Assembly: GCA_016713535.1 (NCBI GenBank)
Contig: JADJOY010000001.1
Span: 618,421 to 682,420, forward strand
Origin: Deltaproteobacteria bacterium
GTDB taxonomy: Bacteria > JADJOY01
Reading direction: 5' to 3'
Length of the DNA stretch: 64,000 bases
The notes beneath the pieces are model-generated. The model ran no database searches and was not told where the DNA came from. It worked only from the letters and a program-made list of their open reading frames with translations. Position numbers and translations under genes: made by a program. Every line of letters starts with the position of its first letter. Positions within the stretch are counted from its first letter, which is position 1. Below, piece by piece: positions 9,638 through 19,788 of the stretch.

Positions 9638-12600
9638 ATGAATCGATGTCGCCGGATCGCGTGGTCGTCCTCGGCCGCGCTCGTGGCGTCGTTCGCCCTC
9701 GTCGCGGCCGCTTCGGCCGCGCCGCAGTTCGTGCCTGGGCTGCAAGCGCAGAATCCGCCGGCCGTGAATGGGTCCACGACGACCGCGACGCCCAACGTGG
9801 CGGTCGTCGTCGGCCACACCGGTTCGATGATGGAGGACATCTCGACGGGGCGGGTGGGATTCGTCGCGGCGGACTTCAACGAGACGATCCCGTCTTCCGG
9901 CTGCGTCGGTCCCGGGTGCGCGTGTACTGGCGGCGCCACGGGCTCCAGCTATGCGGCGTCGCCGACGCTCTTCAACCCCGCACTCTTCCGCCTCTACTGC
10001 GGGGACAGCACGCTCGCGGAACCCACCGACGGGCAGGGGCCACTTCTACCCGACGTCAAGAACGTCAACGTGTTCGACGACACGGCCGGGGGCGCCCTAC
10101 GATCAGTACCTGGGGTTCATGGCGCGGCTCTATCCGGACATCGACTTCGAGACGATCGGTTGCGTCACCAACTCGTGTGCGGAGGGTACCGGCTTTCAAT
10201 TCGTCGGGACGACTTACGGCGAGGGCGCGGACTACACCGGTCCCGACGGTACCGGGGACGTGTGCGCCCGGGCCGGCACGGCCTGCGAGTTGCTGACGCC
10301 ACCGGGCACCGGCGACGGCGTCGACGATCGCGCGGTGTACTCGTGGGACTCGGATCCGACCTACCAGCTCAACGCCCGCTTCAACTACCAGCCCACCTCG
10401 GGCGGAGGCGTGCCGTTCAAGCGAATCGGCGGGGACTTCCCGTATCTCGACCCGATCACCGGGTTCAACTTCAACTACCCGATCCGGATGCAAGATCCCG
10501 GTGCGACCTCGACTCGTTGGCGGGATAGCAAGCTGCGCGCGTCGCTGTGCGCGGTCGAGGGGTTCCTGGGGCTGAACCGATTTCGCACCCTGGCCGACGG
10601 CTCGGTGCTCAACTGCGCCCTCGACGATCTCGGCGACTCGGCCACCGAGGACGCGGACGCCGACGGCTACGACGACTTCTACCAGCAAAACGTGAAGGGG
10701 AAGGCCGCGGTCGCGCTCTTCAAGACCTATCAGTTGAGCCCCGGGCTCTACCCGCCGTTCGACAAAGACGCCGACTACACCGAGAACCGCCTGCGCGTCG
10801 ACCTGCGCGTGGCCAACTTCTACGGGCCGGGCTCCACCAATACCCTGGGCGCCAGCTTCGGCTGCGACGCCAACGGCGACGAGCCCTGCAACCGCTCGGT
10901 CGCGCTGCTCGAGCCAGACGTCAACCGCAACACCGGTGGAGACAATCGCTGGCACGAGTGCATGGGGCTCGGGCGAACCAACACCTCGGGCACCACGTTC
11001 CAGTCCTCGGTAGGAGACGACAACGCGACGATCCGCGCCGCGATCGACAACCGCTACGGAGTGCCTGGTGGCGTGATGTCACTGTCGGGAATCCTTCGCG
11101 ACGCCTGCGGCGCCAACGGCGACTGTCCGGGCGCCTCGTCGACATTGCCCAACAGCGTCACGAGCAGCGGCATCTTCAGCGCTGATACCAACGCCTGCGG
11201 CTCGTCCAACGCGCTGGTCATCATCACCGACAGCCCGGACTCGTGCGCCGACGTCGCATGCAGTACGTCGGTGGGCGAGCGACTGCCCGGCTACCCCGAT
11301 TCGCCGGCTCAGCCGTTCCCCTCGAACGCGACCGCGTCAAAGACCTGCCCGGACAACATCGCGGCCGCCATGCGCGCTTCCACGTCCGAGGCGAAGACCT
11401 ACATCATCGGTCTCGACGCGGACTGGGACACCACCGTGAAGCGTTCGGTGGCGGCAGTTGCCGCCGCGGGTGGCACCAACTCGTACTACCCGGCGCGGAG
11501 CTTCGGCGACGTCGAGAACGCCCTGCGCGGCATCTTCAACGACGTGAAGAACAGCGGCGACGCGGTGATCCCGGCCGGTGTCTTCGCGCTCGGCATCGCA
11601 CGCTCGGACTCGACGAACATCAAGGACGTGGTGATCGACGCGCGCTACAAGCCGCAGAACTGGCAAGGCTTCCTGTTCGCCCGGGAGATCACCCAGTCGG
11701 GACAGCCGCTGGCGTTCTGGGAGGCGGGCTCGCTGCTGGCGGCGCGGGATCTGTCCGTGGCCGCGCAGGCCCGCAGCACGTTCACCACGCTCGACCTCAA
11801 CTGCGACGGTCGGGTAGCCGGCAGCGACGAGCGGGTCGCGTTCGGCACGTCCAACCTCGACCTGACGACCGCCGGTGGCCCGTTCGCGACCCAGTCCGCG
11901 TGCACCGGCACGCCGCGCACGAGCCTCAAGAACGTGCACAGCACCGGCGCGCCCTTCTTCCTCGATGCCGAGGTGAACGTGGCGCAGGGCTGGACGGACC
12001 GGGACGGCAACGCGTTCGCCCTCATCGACTACACGATCGGGATGACGCCGGCGCAGATCGCCGCCGACACGAGCGCCGTACTGCCGGCCACCACGTACCG
12101 CAGCCGCGACTTCGACGGCGACGGCACCGCCGGCAACAGCGTGTGGCGGCTCTACGACTCGGCGAACTCGAGCCCGGTCATCGTGGGGCCTTCGCTCTCG
12201 ATCCAGGCCAGCGACGCCGACGCCGACGGCGACGGTCTCACCGACTTCGAGGAGTACCAGGCGCGGGTGCTCGATCGCCCTCGCGCGGCCTACATCGGCA
12301 CCAACGGTGGCTCGCTGCACGCGTTCAACGTCGATGGCAGCACGTCGATCCGCGTCAACGGCACGCTCGTCAACTCGGCGGGCGCCAAGGCCGGAGGTGA
12401 GCTCTTCGCCATCTGGCCGCACGAGCTCCTCAACCGTCTCAAGCGCTACGCGAACGCCTCCTACGGCACGACAGACGGGCTCGGGAACCGCATCCACGAG
12501 GACGGCGTCGACCTCACCGCCCGCATCTTCGACGCGAAGGTCTATCCGAACTCGGAGGGCGCGCCGCTCTTCGGGTGGCGCACCGTGCTGGTCATCGGGG

Positions 12601-14219
12601 ATCGAAACGGCGGCCACGGCTACATGGCGCTCGACGTGACCGACCCGAGCGAGGCGATGGGCCTCGAGGACAAGGACGCGAGCGGCGCGTTGGTGTCGTA
12701 CACGTACCCCACGTTGCTCTGGGAGTTCGATGAGTTCCGGGACGATGGGCACACCGACGCCGGTGATCCCGTTCGGGCGGACGCGCAGTGCGACGAAGAT
12801 CTCGACGCCTCGCCCGGAACCTCCGACCCGACCGAGCGTTCCCGCTTCGCGGACTGCGAGGACAACGGGCAGGACGACAACTCGCAGGATCGGCTCGGCC
12901 GCTCGTGGTCGATTCCGTTCGTGACTCGGGCGCGCACCACCGACGGCAACCCGGTCATGTACGTGCTCTCCGGCCCGGACACGATCGAGACCGTGTCGGG
13001 CAGCCCCTCGACCGGTGCTGGTTACCTCCTCGCGATCGACGTCAGCACCGGGTCGCTGATCGATCTCGACAGCGGCACCTCGAACGGCCTTCCGCTCAAG
13101 GTCAGTGACAGCGCCATCACCTCGGGACCCAACGCTGGCCCGGTCTGCATCGGTGGCACCGGGGTCGCCTGCACGGGCGGCCAGTTCATCGCACCGTTCC
13201 GGACCAGCATCGCGGGCGCGGACATCACGAACTCCGACGATGCGACGTACGCGGGCCAGCGCGCCGACGTCTTGTACTGGGGTGACCTGGGTGGCCGGCT
13301 GTGGCGAGGCCGCTTCACGGCTCCGGATTCGAACGACGTCGAGACCAGGGTGCTCTTCTTCCCCGGCTCCGACACCTCCACCGTGGATGCGGCTCATCCG
13401 ATCGTGAGCCGACCGACCATGACGCCCGCCAAGAACCAGACCCTCCTCGGGTCGTCACCCCCCTTGCTGGTGGTCTGGGGCGACGGCAGCCTGGCGTTCG
13501 GCCCGACGGACCTCGCGGAGGGGCTCTATCCAGTCGACGAGACCGGCTCCGACGAGAAGTTCCGGATCTTCTCGGTGGTCGACGACGCGGTGAGCGGCGC
13601 AGCCCAGTACCTCGATTTCGACGACGAGACGAATTGCAGTGACGGCGCGAACGCGACCACCTCGAGCAGTGACGGGTCGGCCTCCAACTCGGGAGGCGAC
13701 CTCGACAACCGGACGCTGCCGGCCACGACCGACCCGGCCGTGACCGCGGCACAGGACCCGCCGTCCGGGACTCACCCCCCGACCACGTCGGGCGGCTACT
13801 ACCAGTGCCTCAAGAACAACGCCGGCAGCGGGATCGCTGGCGCCACCGGCAGCGAGCGCATCCTCGGGTCCCCGGCGATCCTCGGGGGAGCGGTGATCGT
13901 CGAGACCATGCGCCCGGTCAGCCCGATCACGAACGTCTGCTACAACGTCGGCACCGGCTCGATCCTCGCCTTCGACTACTCGACCGGCGGGATCGTCAAC
14001 TTCACACTCAAGGGAGGAGTGACGTCGAACGGCGGCGGGAAGTACTTCACCGCCCCCGAGAACCCGGTCGCGGTGGCGAACACGGCGGGTTACAAGGCGC
14101 TCGGTGCGCCGCCGGACGGGTTCCCGCCCGACTTCCTTCGATACCATGTGGTGACGGGTGTGGAGGCGCCAGCGCCCCAGATCCCGATGGAGACGATTTA
14201 CTGGCGCGAGCCGTTCTGA
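9638..14219 (+). CDS. pilY1: PilY1-like pilus tip adhesin (one frame break)
   Basis: Very large exported protein (about 1,527 residues). ATG 9638 has a good ribosome site (GGAGGAG) and a Sec signal peptide ending near SAAPQF; an upstream in-frame ATG at 9569 overlaps the PilX stop. The frame breaks near 10095. The N-terminal half resembles the von Willebrand A region, but the metal site reads GHTGSM where DxSxS is expected. The C-terminal half is the PilY1 beta-propeller, with YIGTNGGSLHAFN and YMALDVTDP. An EF-hand loop, DADGDGLTDFEE (12219-12254), precedes the propeller, as in PilY1 of Pseudomonas, where calcium there regulates pilus retraction. Last gene of the pseudopilin operon. Confidence 0.9.
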
Positions 14220-14262
14220 CGCCAGGCTACGACCCCGCGGTCGCGGGTTCGGAGCAGCGCTG

Positions 14263-14295
14263 AAACGAGGCCGGGCTCGACGCCTGGCCTCGTTT
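14263..14295 (+). terminator. Hairpin terminator after pilY1
   Basis: A perfect 10-bp stem, AAACGAGGCC / GGCCTCGTTT, with a 13-base loop starts 43 bases after the PilY1 stop. The right arm ends in TTT. It closes the minor-pilin operon. Confidence 0.7.
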
Positions 14296-14406
14296 CGCTC
14301 CTGGGTGATGAGTTCTGGCCCTGCGCGTCGCGCCGGTCCCTCCGGCCCGTGCCGATCCGGGAGGTCACCCCGCGTCGCGGGTCAACCTGAAAAGCGAAAA
14401 AAGTCG

Positions 14407-14436
14407 TTGACTTTGAAGAAGGGCGACCCCTACAAT
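14407..14436 (+). promoter_or_regulatory. Sigma-70-type promoter of pilMNOPQ
   Basis: TTGACT (14407-14412), an 18-base spacer and TACAAT (14431-14436) lie 57 bases before pilM, with an A-rich stretch just upstream (AAAAGCGAAAAAAG). The best promoter match near the pilus genes; with the terminator above it makes pilM-Q an independent operon. Confidence 0.7.
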
Positions 14437-14493
14437 GCGCGCGTTCCGGTTCCCGGCGGTGCTGCGCGCGGCGTCGTACGGAGGTAGCGACCG

Positions 14494-15555
14494 ATGCTCT
14501 TTTCGCGTAAATCAAGCCTTTTTGGCCTCGACATCGGATCGTCGGCTATCAAACTGGTTGAACTCAAGGAGGGTAAGGGCGGGTTTGAGTTGGTGAATTT
14601 CGGAATGGCTGCCCTGCCTCCGGAAGCGATCGTCGACGGCGCCTTGATCGACGCCACCACCGTGATCGACACCATCGAGGATCTGGTCAAGACCCACCAG
14701 GTGAAGGCGACCGACGTGGCCACCTCCGTGTCGGGTCACTCGCTCATCATCCGCAAGATCAACCTACCGGTGATGAGCCAGGAAGAGCTCGAGGAGTCGA
14801 TTCAGTGGGAGGCGGAGCAGTACATCCCCTTCGAGATCAGTGACGTGAATCTCGACTTCCAGATCCTCGGTCCGGTCCCCGGCGACCAGACCCAGATGGA
14901 GGTCCTGTTGGTCGCCGCCAAGAAGGAGCTGATCAACGACTACGTGGACGTCATCCGGGAGGCGGGGCTGAGTCCGGTGATCGTCGACGTCGACGCCTTC
15001 GCGATCGAGAACATGTACGAGGTGAATTACCCGGTCGTCCAAGACGAGGTCCTGGCGCTCATCGACATCGGCGCCAGCGTCATGAACATCAACTTCACCA
15101 AGGGTCGAGTGAGCAACTTCACGCGTGACGTCTCGTTCGGCGGCAATCAGTACAACGAAGAGATCCAGAAGAAGCTCAACCTGAGCTATCAGGACGCCGA
15201 GGCGGCGAAGGTTGGCCAGGATGTCGAAGGTGTGAACCAGCGCGACGTCGAGAAGATCATCTCGGGCGTCAACGACGCGCTGATCGGCGAGATCCAGCGG
15301 TCGATCCAGTTCTTCAGTTCATCCGCCGGTGACGACCGTATCAACAAGGTCGTGCTCTCGGGTGGATGCTCGCGGGCCCGGGGGCTCGTCCAGGCGATGC
15401 AGGACAAGCTCGGTCTGCCCGTCGAGGTGGCGAACCCGTTCAACGCGATCCAGTGCGATCCCGGGAAGTTCGATGCCGACTACCTGAGCTCCGTCGGGCC
15501 CGCCGCGGCTGTCGCGATCGGGCTCGCGCTCAGGCGTCTGGGCGACAAGGTCTGA
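14494..15555 (+). CDS. pilM: Type IV pilus assembly protein PilM
   Basis: Actin-like cytoplasmic protein that binds the N-terminal tail of PilN at the inner-membrane alignment complex. 353 residues, the usual length. Nucleotide-fold motifs include LFGLDIGSSAIK at the N-terminus, LIDIGAS in the middle and VVLSGGCSRARG near the C-terminus; the segment QWEAEQYIPF is strongly conserved in PilM. Ribosome site GGAGG ahead of ATG 14494. First gene of the pilMNOPQ operon and intact. Confidence 0.96.
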   Translation: MLFSRKSSLFGLDIGSSAIKLVELKEGKGGFELVNFGMAALPPEAIVDGALIDATTVIDTIEDLVKTHQVKATDVATSVSGHSLIIRKINLPVMSQEELEESIQWEAEQYIPFEISDVNLDFQILGPVPGDQTQMEVLLVAAKKELINDYVDVIREAGLSPVIVDVDAFAIENMYEVNYPVVQDEVLALIDIGASVMNINFTKGRVSNFTRDVSFGGNQYNEEIQKKLNLSYQDAEAAKVGQDVEGVNQRDVEKIISGVNDALIGEIQRSIQFFSSSAGDDRINKVVLSGGCSRARGLVQAMQDKLGLPVEVANPFNAIQCDPGKFDADYLSSVGPAAAVAIGLALRRLGDKV

Positions 15556-15604
15556 TGGTTGCGCGCGTGGTGGTCGCTTCGAATCGAGCTGCGGAGACCG
15601 TCCG

Positions 15605-16231
15605 ATGATCAAGATCAACCTGCTGCCGGCCAAGGCGGTCAAGCGAGACACGAAGAACCGGGAGTTCGTGATCATCTCGGTCGTCGCGCTAGTGGCCGTG
15701 GCCGCCGTCATCATCTTCTTGAGCACCGCGCAGGCCGCCAAGCTTCAGGCTCGAGAAGATCAGATCGTGAAGCTCAAGTCGGAGATCGAGGAGCTTCAGC
15801 GCAAGGTCAAGGAAGTCGACGCGTTCAAGGCCAAGCAAGAGAAGCTGCGGCAGAAGATCGGGATCATCGAGCAGCTTCGCAAGCAGAAGACCGGACCGGT
15901 TCGAATCCTCGACGACCTCAGCATGAAGGTCCCCGAGGAGGTCTGGCTGATCAGCTACAAGGAGGAGGGTGGCCTTCTCCGGATCGCAGGCAACGGCATC
16001 GACGACGAGAGTATTTCCCAGTTCCTGCAGAAGCTCGAGGCCTCGCCGTATTTCCAGGGCGTCGAGCTGCTCTTCATCAAGCCGATCGAGATCAACAAGA
16101 AGCGTGTGCGCAACTTCGAGATCAGTGCCCAGTCCACGATCTCCGCGCCTCAGCCCGCGCCCAAGCCGGCGGCCCCGCCGCCGCCCAAGAAGCCGGCAGG
16201 CGGTGGTGCGAAGGGTGGCGACGAAGGTTGA
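15605..16231 (+). CDS. pilN: Type IV pilus assembly protein PilN
   Basis: Bitopic inner-membrane protein linking PilM and PilO. 208 residues. The cytoplasmic PilM-binding motif INLLPAKAVK is at the very N-terminus, followed by a membrane helix (about residues 19-40), a coiled coil rich in Lys/Glu, and a ferredoxin-like periplasmic domain. A Pro/Ala/Lys-rich tail (QPAPKPAAPPPPKKP) ends the protein. 49 bases after pilM. Confidence 0.94.
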   Translation: MIKINLLPAKAVKRDTKNREFVIISVVALVAVAAVIIFLSTAQAAKLQAREDQIVKLKSEIEELQRKVKEVDAFKAKQEKLRQKIGIIEQLRKQKTGPVRILDDLSMKVPEEVWLISYKEEGGLLRIAGNGIDDESISQFLQKLEASPYFQGVELLFIKPIEINKKRVRNFEISAQSTISAPQPAPKPAAPPPPKKPAGGGAKGGDEG

Positions 16232-16276
16232 GCGGGCGGGTCGCGTGATTCTGTCGAGACGTGTCGCGGAGGGACC

Positions 16277-16858
16277 ATGGCGTTGACAGCGGACACCCTG
16301 ATCGAGCTTCCGTTTCAGAAGAAGCTGATCGCGTTGGTCGTGGTGATCGTGGTGATCCTCGGTCTTTATCTCTATCTCAGCTACGTGCCGAAGCGGGCGG
16401 AGATCCAGAGCAAGGACGACGAGATCAACAAGCTCACCAACGAGAAGGCCGAGAAGGAGATCATCGCGGCCAACCTCGACGCCTTCAAGAAGGAATACGA
16501 GAAGCTCGACGCCAAGCTCGCGCAGGCCGTGAAGATGCTGCCCAACGAGCGCGAGATCCCCGAGTTGCTCTTCAGCGTGTCGAATCTCGTCGAGCAGTCG
16601 GGCCTCGAGCTCGAGGTCTTCGAGCCTCTGCCCGAGGTGCCCCAGGAGTTCTACGCAGAGGTGCCGGTCTCGATCAACGTGAAAGGCGAGTTCACCCAGC
16701 TCGCCGTGTTCCTCGACAAGCTCGGCAAGTTGCACCGCATCGTGAATCTCACCGACCTGTCCGTGACGAAGACGGACACGCAGGCCGGTGGGTTCGTGGC
16801 GCTCGCGGCAAAAGGCAAGATCACGACCTATCGCTTCCTCCAGGCCGGTGCGGGCTGA
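16277..16858 (+). CDS. pilO: Type IV pilus assembly protein PilO
   Basis: Partner of PilN in the periplasmic alignment complex. 193 residues: short cytoplasmic N-terminus, one membrane helix (residues about 17-37, LIALVVVIVVILGLYLYL), a coiled coil, and a ferredoxin-like periplasmic domain including LFSVSNLVEQSGLELEVFEP. It lies in the invariant pilM-N-O-P-Q order. Intact frame, ATG start. Confidence 0.94.
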   Translation: MALTADTLIELPFQKKLIALVVVIVVILGLYLYLSYVPKRAEIQSKDDEINKLTNEKAEKEIIAANLDAFKKEYEKLDAKLAQAVKMLPNEREIPELLFSVSNLVEQSGLELEVFEPLPEVPQEFYAEVPVSINVKGEFTQLAVFLDKLGKLHRIVNLTDLSVTKTDTQAGGFVALAAKGKITTYRFLQAGAG

Positions 16859-16921
16859 GGCGACGGATCGGGCGGGACGGGTGTACCAGGGCCGCGCTGA
16901 TTTCGGGAACGGGTGACGCGT

Positions 16922-17473
16922 ATGCGAATCCAGAAAGCGACCTCGATTGGGATCCTGCTGGCGCTCATGGGCGCTGCGGCCTGCTCGACCGGCGGTCAGG
17001 AGGCGGAGCAGCCTGCGGCGCCCGCGGCTCCGAAGCCAGCCGAGACCAAGGTGGCAGCCGTCGACGAGGAGCAGACCTTCGAGGAGTACTCGTACGATCC
17101 GGGCGGGAAGCGTGATCCGTTCCGTCCGCCGCAGGAGATGTTCGAGAACCGAGTGGCCGAGACCGCCGCGGCGGAAGCGCCGGTCGGCCCTCCGGCAACG
17201 CCGCTCGAGGAGCTCGACGTCGTCGAATGGAAGCTCACCGCGATCATCCAGACGCCCGGCTCGCCACGCGCGATGGTCGAGGATTCGACGGGTCGCGGCT
17301 ACATCATCGAGATCGGCACCACCATCGGTCGCTGGAAGGGCCGGGTGGCGCGAATCGAGGACGACCGCGTGATCGTCGTCGAGACCTACAAGGACACCCG
17401 GGGCGGCGAGCGGCGCCAGGAGATTCCGTTGCTGCTCCGCAACCCCGAAGAAAAAGACAAGCAGCCGAGCTGA
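16922..17473 (+). CDS. pilP: Pilus assembly lipoprotein PilP
   Basis: Periplasmic lipoprotein that connects the PilN/PilO complex to the PilQ secretin. 183 residues from ATG 16922 (a GTG at 16913 is also in frame). A signal sequence ends at a lipobox-like GAAAC; the small residues replace the preferred Leu at -3, so lipidation is likely but not certain. A Pro/Ala linker follows, then the PilP fold with YDPGGKRDPFRPP, the family signature, and GTTIGRWKGRVARIEDD. Confidence 0.92.
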   Translation: MRIQKATSIGILLALMGAAACSTGGQEAEQPAAPAAPKPAETKVAAVDEEQTFEEYSYDPGGKRDPFRPPQEMFENRVAETAAAEAPVGPPATPLEELDVVEWKLTAIIQTPGSPRAMVEDSTGRGYIIEIGTTIGRWKGRVARIEDDRVIVVETYKDTRGGERRQEIPLLLRNPEEKDKQPS

Positions 17474-17591
17474 TGAACCACGGGCGGCTCGCGGCGGGTG
17501 CCGAAAGGCCCGAGCGAAGCGGCCCCGAGGCCATGGCCAGATGACCGACGCACCGATCCGGACTGAACAAGAAGGAGAAGGAGAATCTCCC

Positions 17592-19709
17592 ATGCTCGAG
17601 GCGCACCTCAAGAGCCCGCGCGGCCAGGTACGGCAACGGTGGTTGACGGCGTTCGTGCTGATCGCGCTGACCGTGACGGCCGGGCGAGTGCAGGCCGCGG
17701 CCGAGGCGGGAGTGGACAGCGGGATGGAGCAGGTCGGCGCCCAGGGCGCCGAGGCGGAGCCTCGTGCTGCGCTCGAGCCGGTCGGCCGCATCGAGGCCGT
17801 GACGCTCCAGCAGGATTCGCAACGGTCGGTGTTGACGGTGCGAGGGGCGGGCGCGGTCGACGGCGAGCTCTTCGACCTGGGCGACGGTACGGTCGCGATC
17901 AACTTCATGAACGTGGCTCTCGCGAGGGAGGCGGAGGGGCGGGCTGATTCGAAGTCTGCCGGGCCAGTGCGCCACCTCGATGTGTTCCGTTCCCTGGCGG
18001 ACGACGGTCGCGACGTCCGCGTCGTCGTCGACGTGGTTCCCGGCTCGAAGGCTCGGATCGACCGCGACAAGGGGCTGGTTCGGTTGACGGTAGAGAGCCC
18101 GGCGCCGGTGGTCGCCATGGAGCCGGCGCCCGCGCCGACTCGCGCCGTCGAAGGGGCCGCGCCTGCAGTCGAGGTGGCCGCCGTGACGGTCGCGCCTGCG
18201 GCGCCGATCGAGCCGAAGCCGGTCGTCGTCCCGGCACTGGCCGCGGTATCCGAGGATGCGAAGCCGGCGCCGCGTGCGCGCCGATCCGCGCCCGCGGTCC
18301 TCAGCGACATCGAGGGGGCTGTCGCGAAGCCTGCGACCGCGGAGGTGGGGGCGGCCCCGATCGTGAGCAACGAGAGTCTTACGGGATTCTTCCAGCCGCC
18401 CAGCAAGTACGTCGGCGAGCGCATCTCGATCGATGTGCAAGAGGCCGAGATCCAGAACGTGTTGCGACTGATCTCGGAGATCTCGGGTCTCAACCTGATC
18501 ATCTCTGACCAAGTTCAGGGCCGCATCACGATCAAGCTGAAGGACATTCCCTGGGATCAGGTCCTCGATCTGGTCCTCAAGACCAAGAATCTGGGGAAGG
18601 AGCGTGAGGGCAACATCGTCCGGATCGCGCCGCTCGATGTCCTCGAGAAGGAGCAGGAGGCCCGGCTGCGGACGCAGGAGCGCTCCGCGAAGCTCGAACC
18701 GGTCATCCTCAAGATCATCCCGGTCAACTTCGCGACGGCGAAAGACCTCCTCGCGAAGCTGCAGCAGGTCGCGAGCAAGCGTGACGACGCATCGATCGAC
18801 GTCGATGAGCGGACCAATGCGCTCATCATCAAGGACACCGATCGGGTCGTCGAAGTGATGACCGACCTGGTCCACAGCCTGGATACGCCGACGCCGCAGG
18901 TGCTGATCGAGGCGCGCATCGTCGAGGCCACGCTCAACTTCACCCGGAACCTCGGTATCCAATGGGGCACCGGCTACGTGGCCAGCCCCGAGACTGGTAA
19001 CCCGACCGGCGTCAACTTCCCGAATACGGTCACCGTCGGCGGCTTCCCGACCGGCAAGGGCCAGGGCGGCCAGAGCCAGGGCCTCACCTCGCTGATTTCC
19101 GGTCCGTCGGGCTCGCCCTTGATCGTGAACCTGCCGGCGCCGGTCTCGACCGACTCCGGTGGCGTGCTCGGCCTCAGCCTCCAGAGCATCGACGACACGT
19201 TCACGCTAGACCTGATCATCTCGGCGCTCGAGGACACCGGCCACGGCAAGCTCATCTCGAGCCCACGCGTCATCACGATCGACAACAAGGAAGCGAAGAT
19301 CGAGCAGGGCTTCGACATCCCCTTCCGTACGGTGTCGGAAGAGGGCGCGCAGGTCTCCTTTCAGGAAGCGAAGCTTCAGTTGGCCGTGACGCCGCACATC
19401 ACGCCCGACGAGAGCATCGTGATGAAGATCAAGGTCAACAACGACACGCCCGACTTCTCTCAGACGGTCGAGGGGAACCCGCTGGTTGCGAGAAAGTCCG
19501 CCGAGACGGAGGTCCTGATCCGGAACGGTCAGACCGCGGTGATCGGCGGCATCTTCCAGATCAACGGCACGATCAATCGGTCGGGCGTGCCGTGGTTCAA
19601 CGATATCCCCGTGATCGGCGTGCTGTTCCGCAAGGACTCGGAGCAGGAGAAGAAGAACAAGCTCATCGTCTTCATCACGCCGACGATCATCAAGCGGGCA
19701 GAGGGCTGA
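17592..19709 (+). CDS. pilQ: Type IV pilus secretin PilQ
   Basis: Outer-membrane channel for the pilus. 705 residues from ATG 17592, which has a strong AAGGAGAAGGAG site; ATG 17541 is an alternative. Signal peptide, then one AMIN domain (peptidoglycan binding, roughly residues 55-150), a Pro/Ala-rich linker, an STN/N0 domain (ISIDVQEAEIQNVLRLIS), an N1 secretin domain (PVNFATAKDLLAKL), and the secretin core with VLIEARIVEA, GKLISSPRVITIDNK and the C-terminal KNKLIVFITPTII. It ends the pil operon; aroB follows after 79 bases. Confidence 0.95.
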   Translation: MLEAHLKSPRGQVRQRWLTAFVLIALTVTAGRVQAAAEAGVDSGMEQVGAQGAEAEPRAALEPVGRIEAVTLQQDSQRSVLTVRGAGAVDGELFDLGDGTVAINFMNVALAREAEGRADSKSAGPVRHLDVFRSLADDGRDVRVVVDVVPGSKARIDRDKGLVRLTVESPAPVVAMEPAPAPTRAVEGAAPAVEVAAVTVAPAAPIEPKPVVVPALAAVSEDAKPAPRARRSAPAVLSDIEGAVAKPATAEVGAAPIVSNESLTGFFQPPSKYVGERISIDVQEAEIQNVLRLISEISGLNLIISDQVQGRITIKLKDIPWDQVLDLVLKTKNLGKEREGNIVRIAPLDVLEKEQEARLRTQERSAKLEPVILKIIPVNFATAKDLLAKLQQVASKRDDASIDVDERTNALIIKDTDRVVEVMTDLVHSLDTPTPQVLIEARIVEATLNFTRNLGIQWGTGYVASPETGNPTGVNFPNTVTVGGFPTGKGQGGQSQGLTSLISGPSGSPLIVNLPAPVSTDSGGVLGLSLQSIDDTFTLDLIISALEDTGHGKLISSPRVITIDNKEAKIEQGFDIPFRTVSEEGAQVSFQEAKLQLAVTPHITPDESIVMKIKVNNDTPDFSQTVEGNPLVARKSAETEVLIRNGQTAVIGGIFQINGTINRSGVPWFNDIPVIGVLFRKDSEQEKKNKLIVFITPTIIKRAEG

Positions 19710-19788
19710 GGGCGGGTCTCTAGGCGGTGAGCCGGGTGAAAACCCTGCCACGAGCGAGCGAGCTCCCAGCAATGCTTCGGCGACGACG

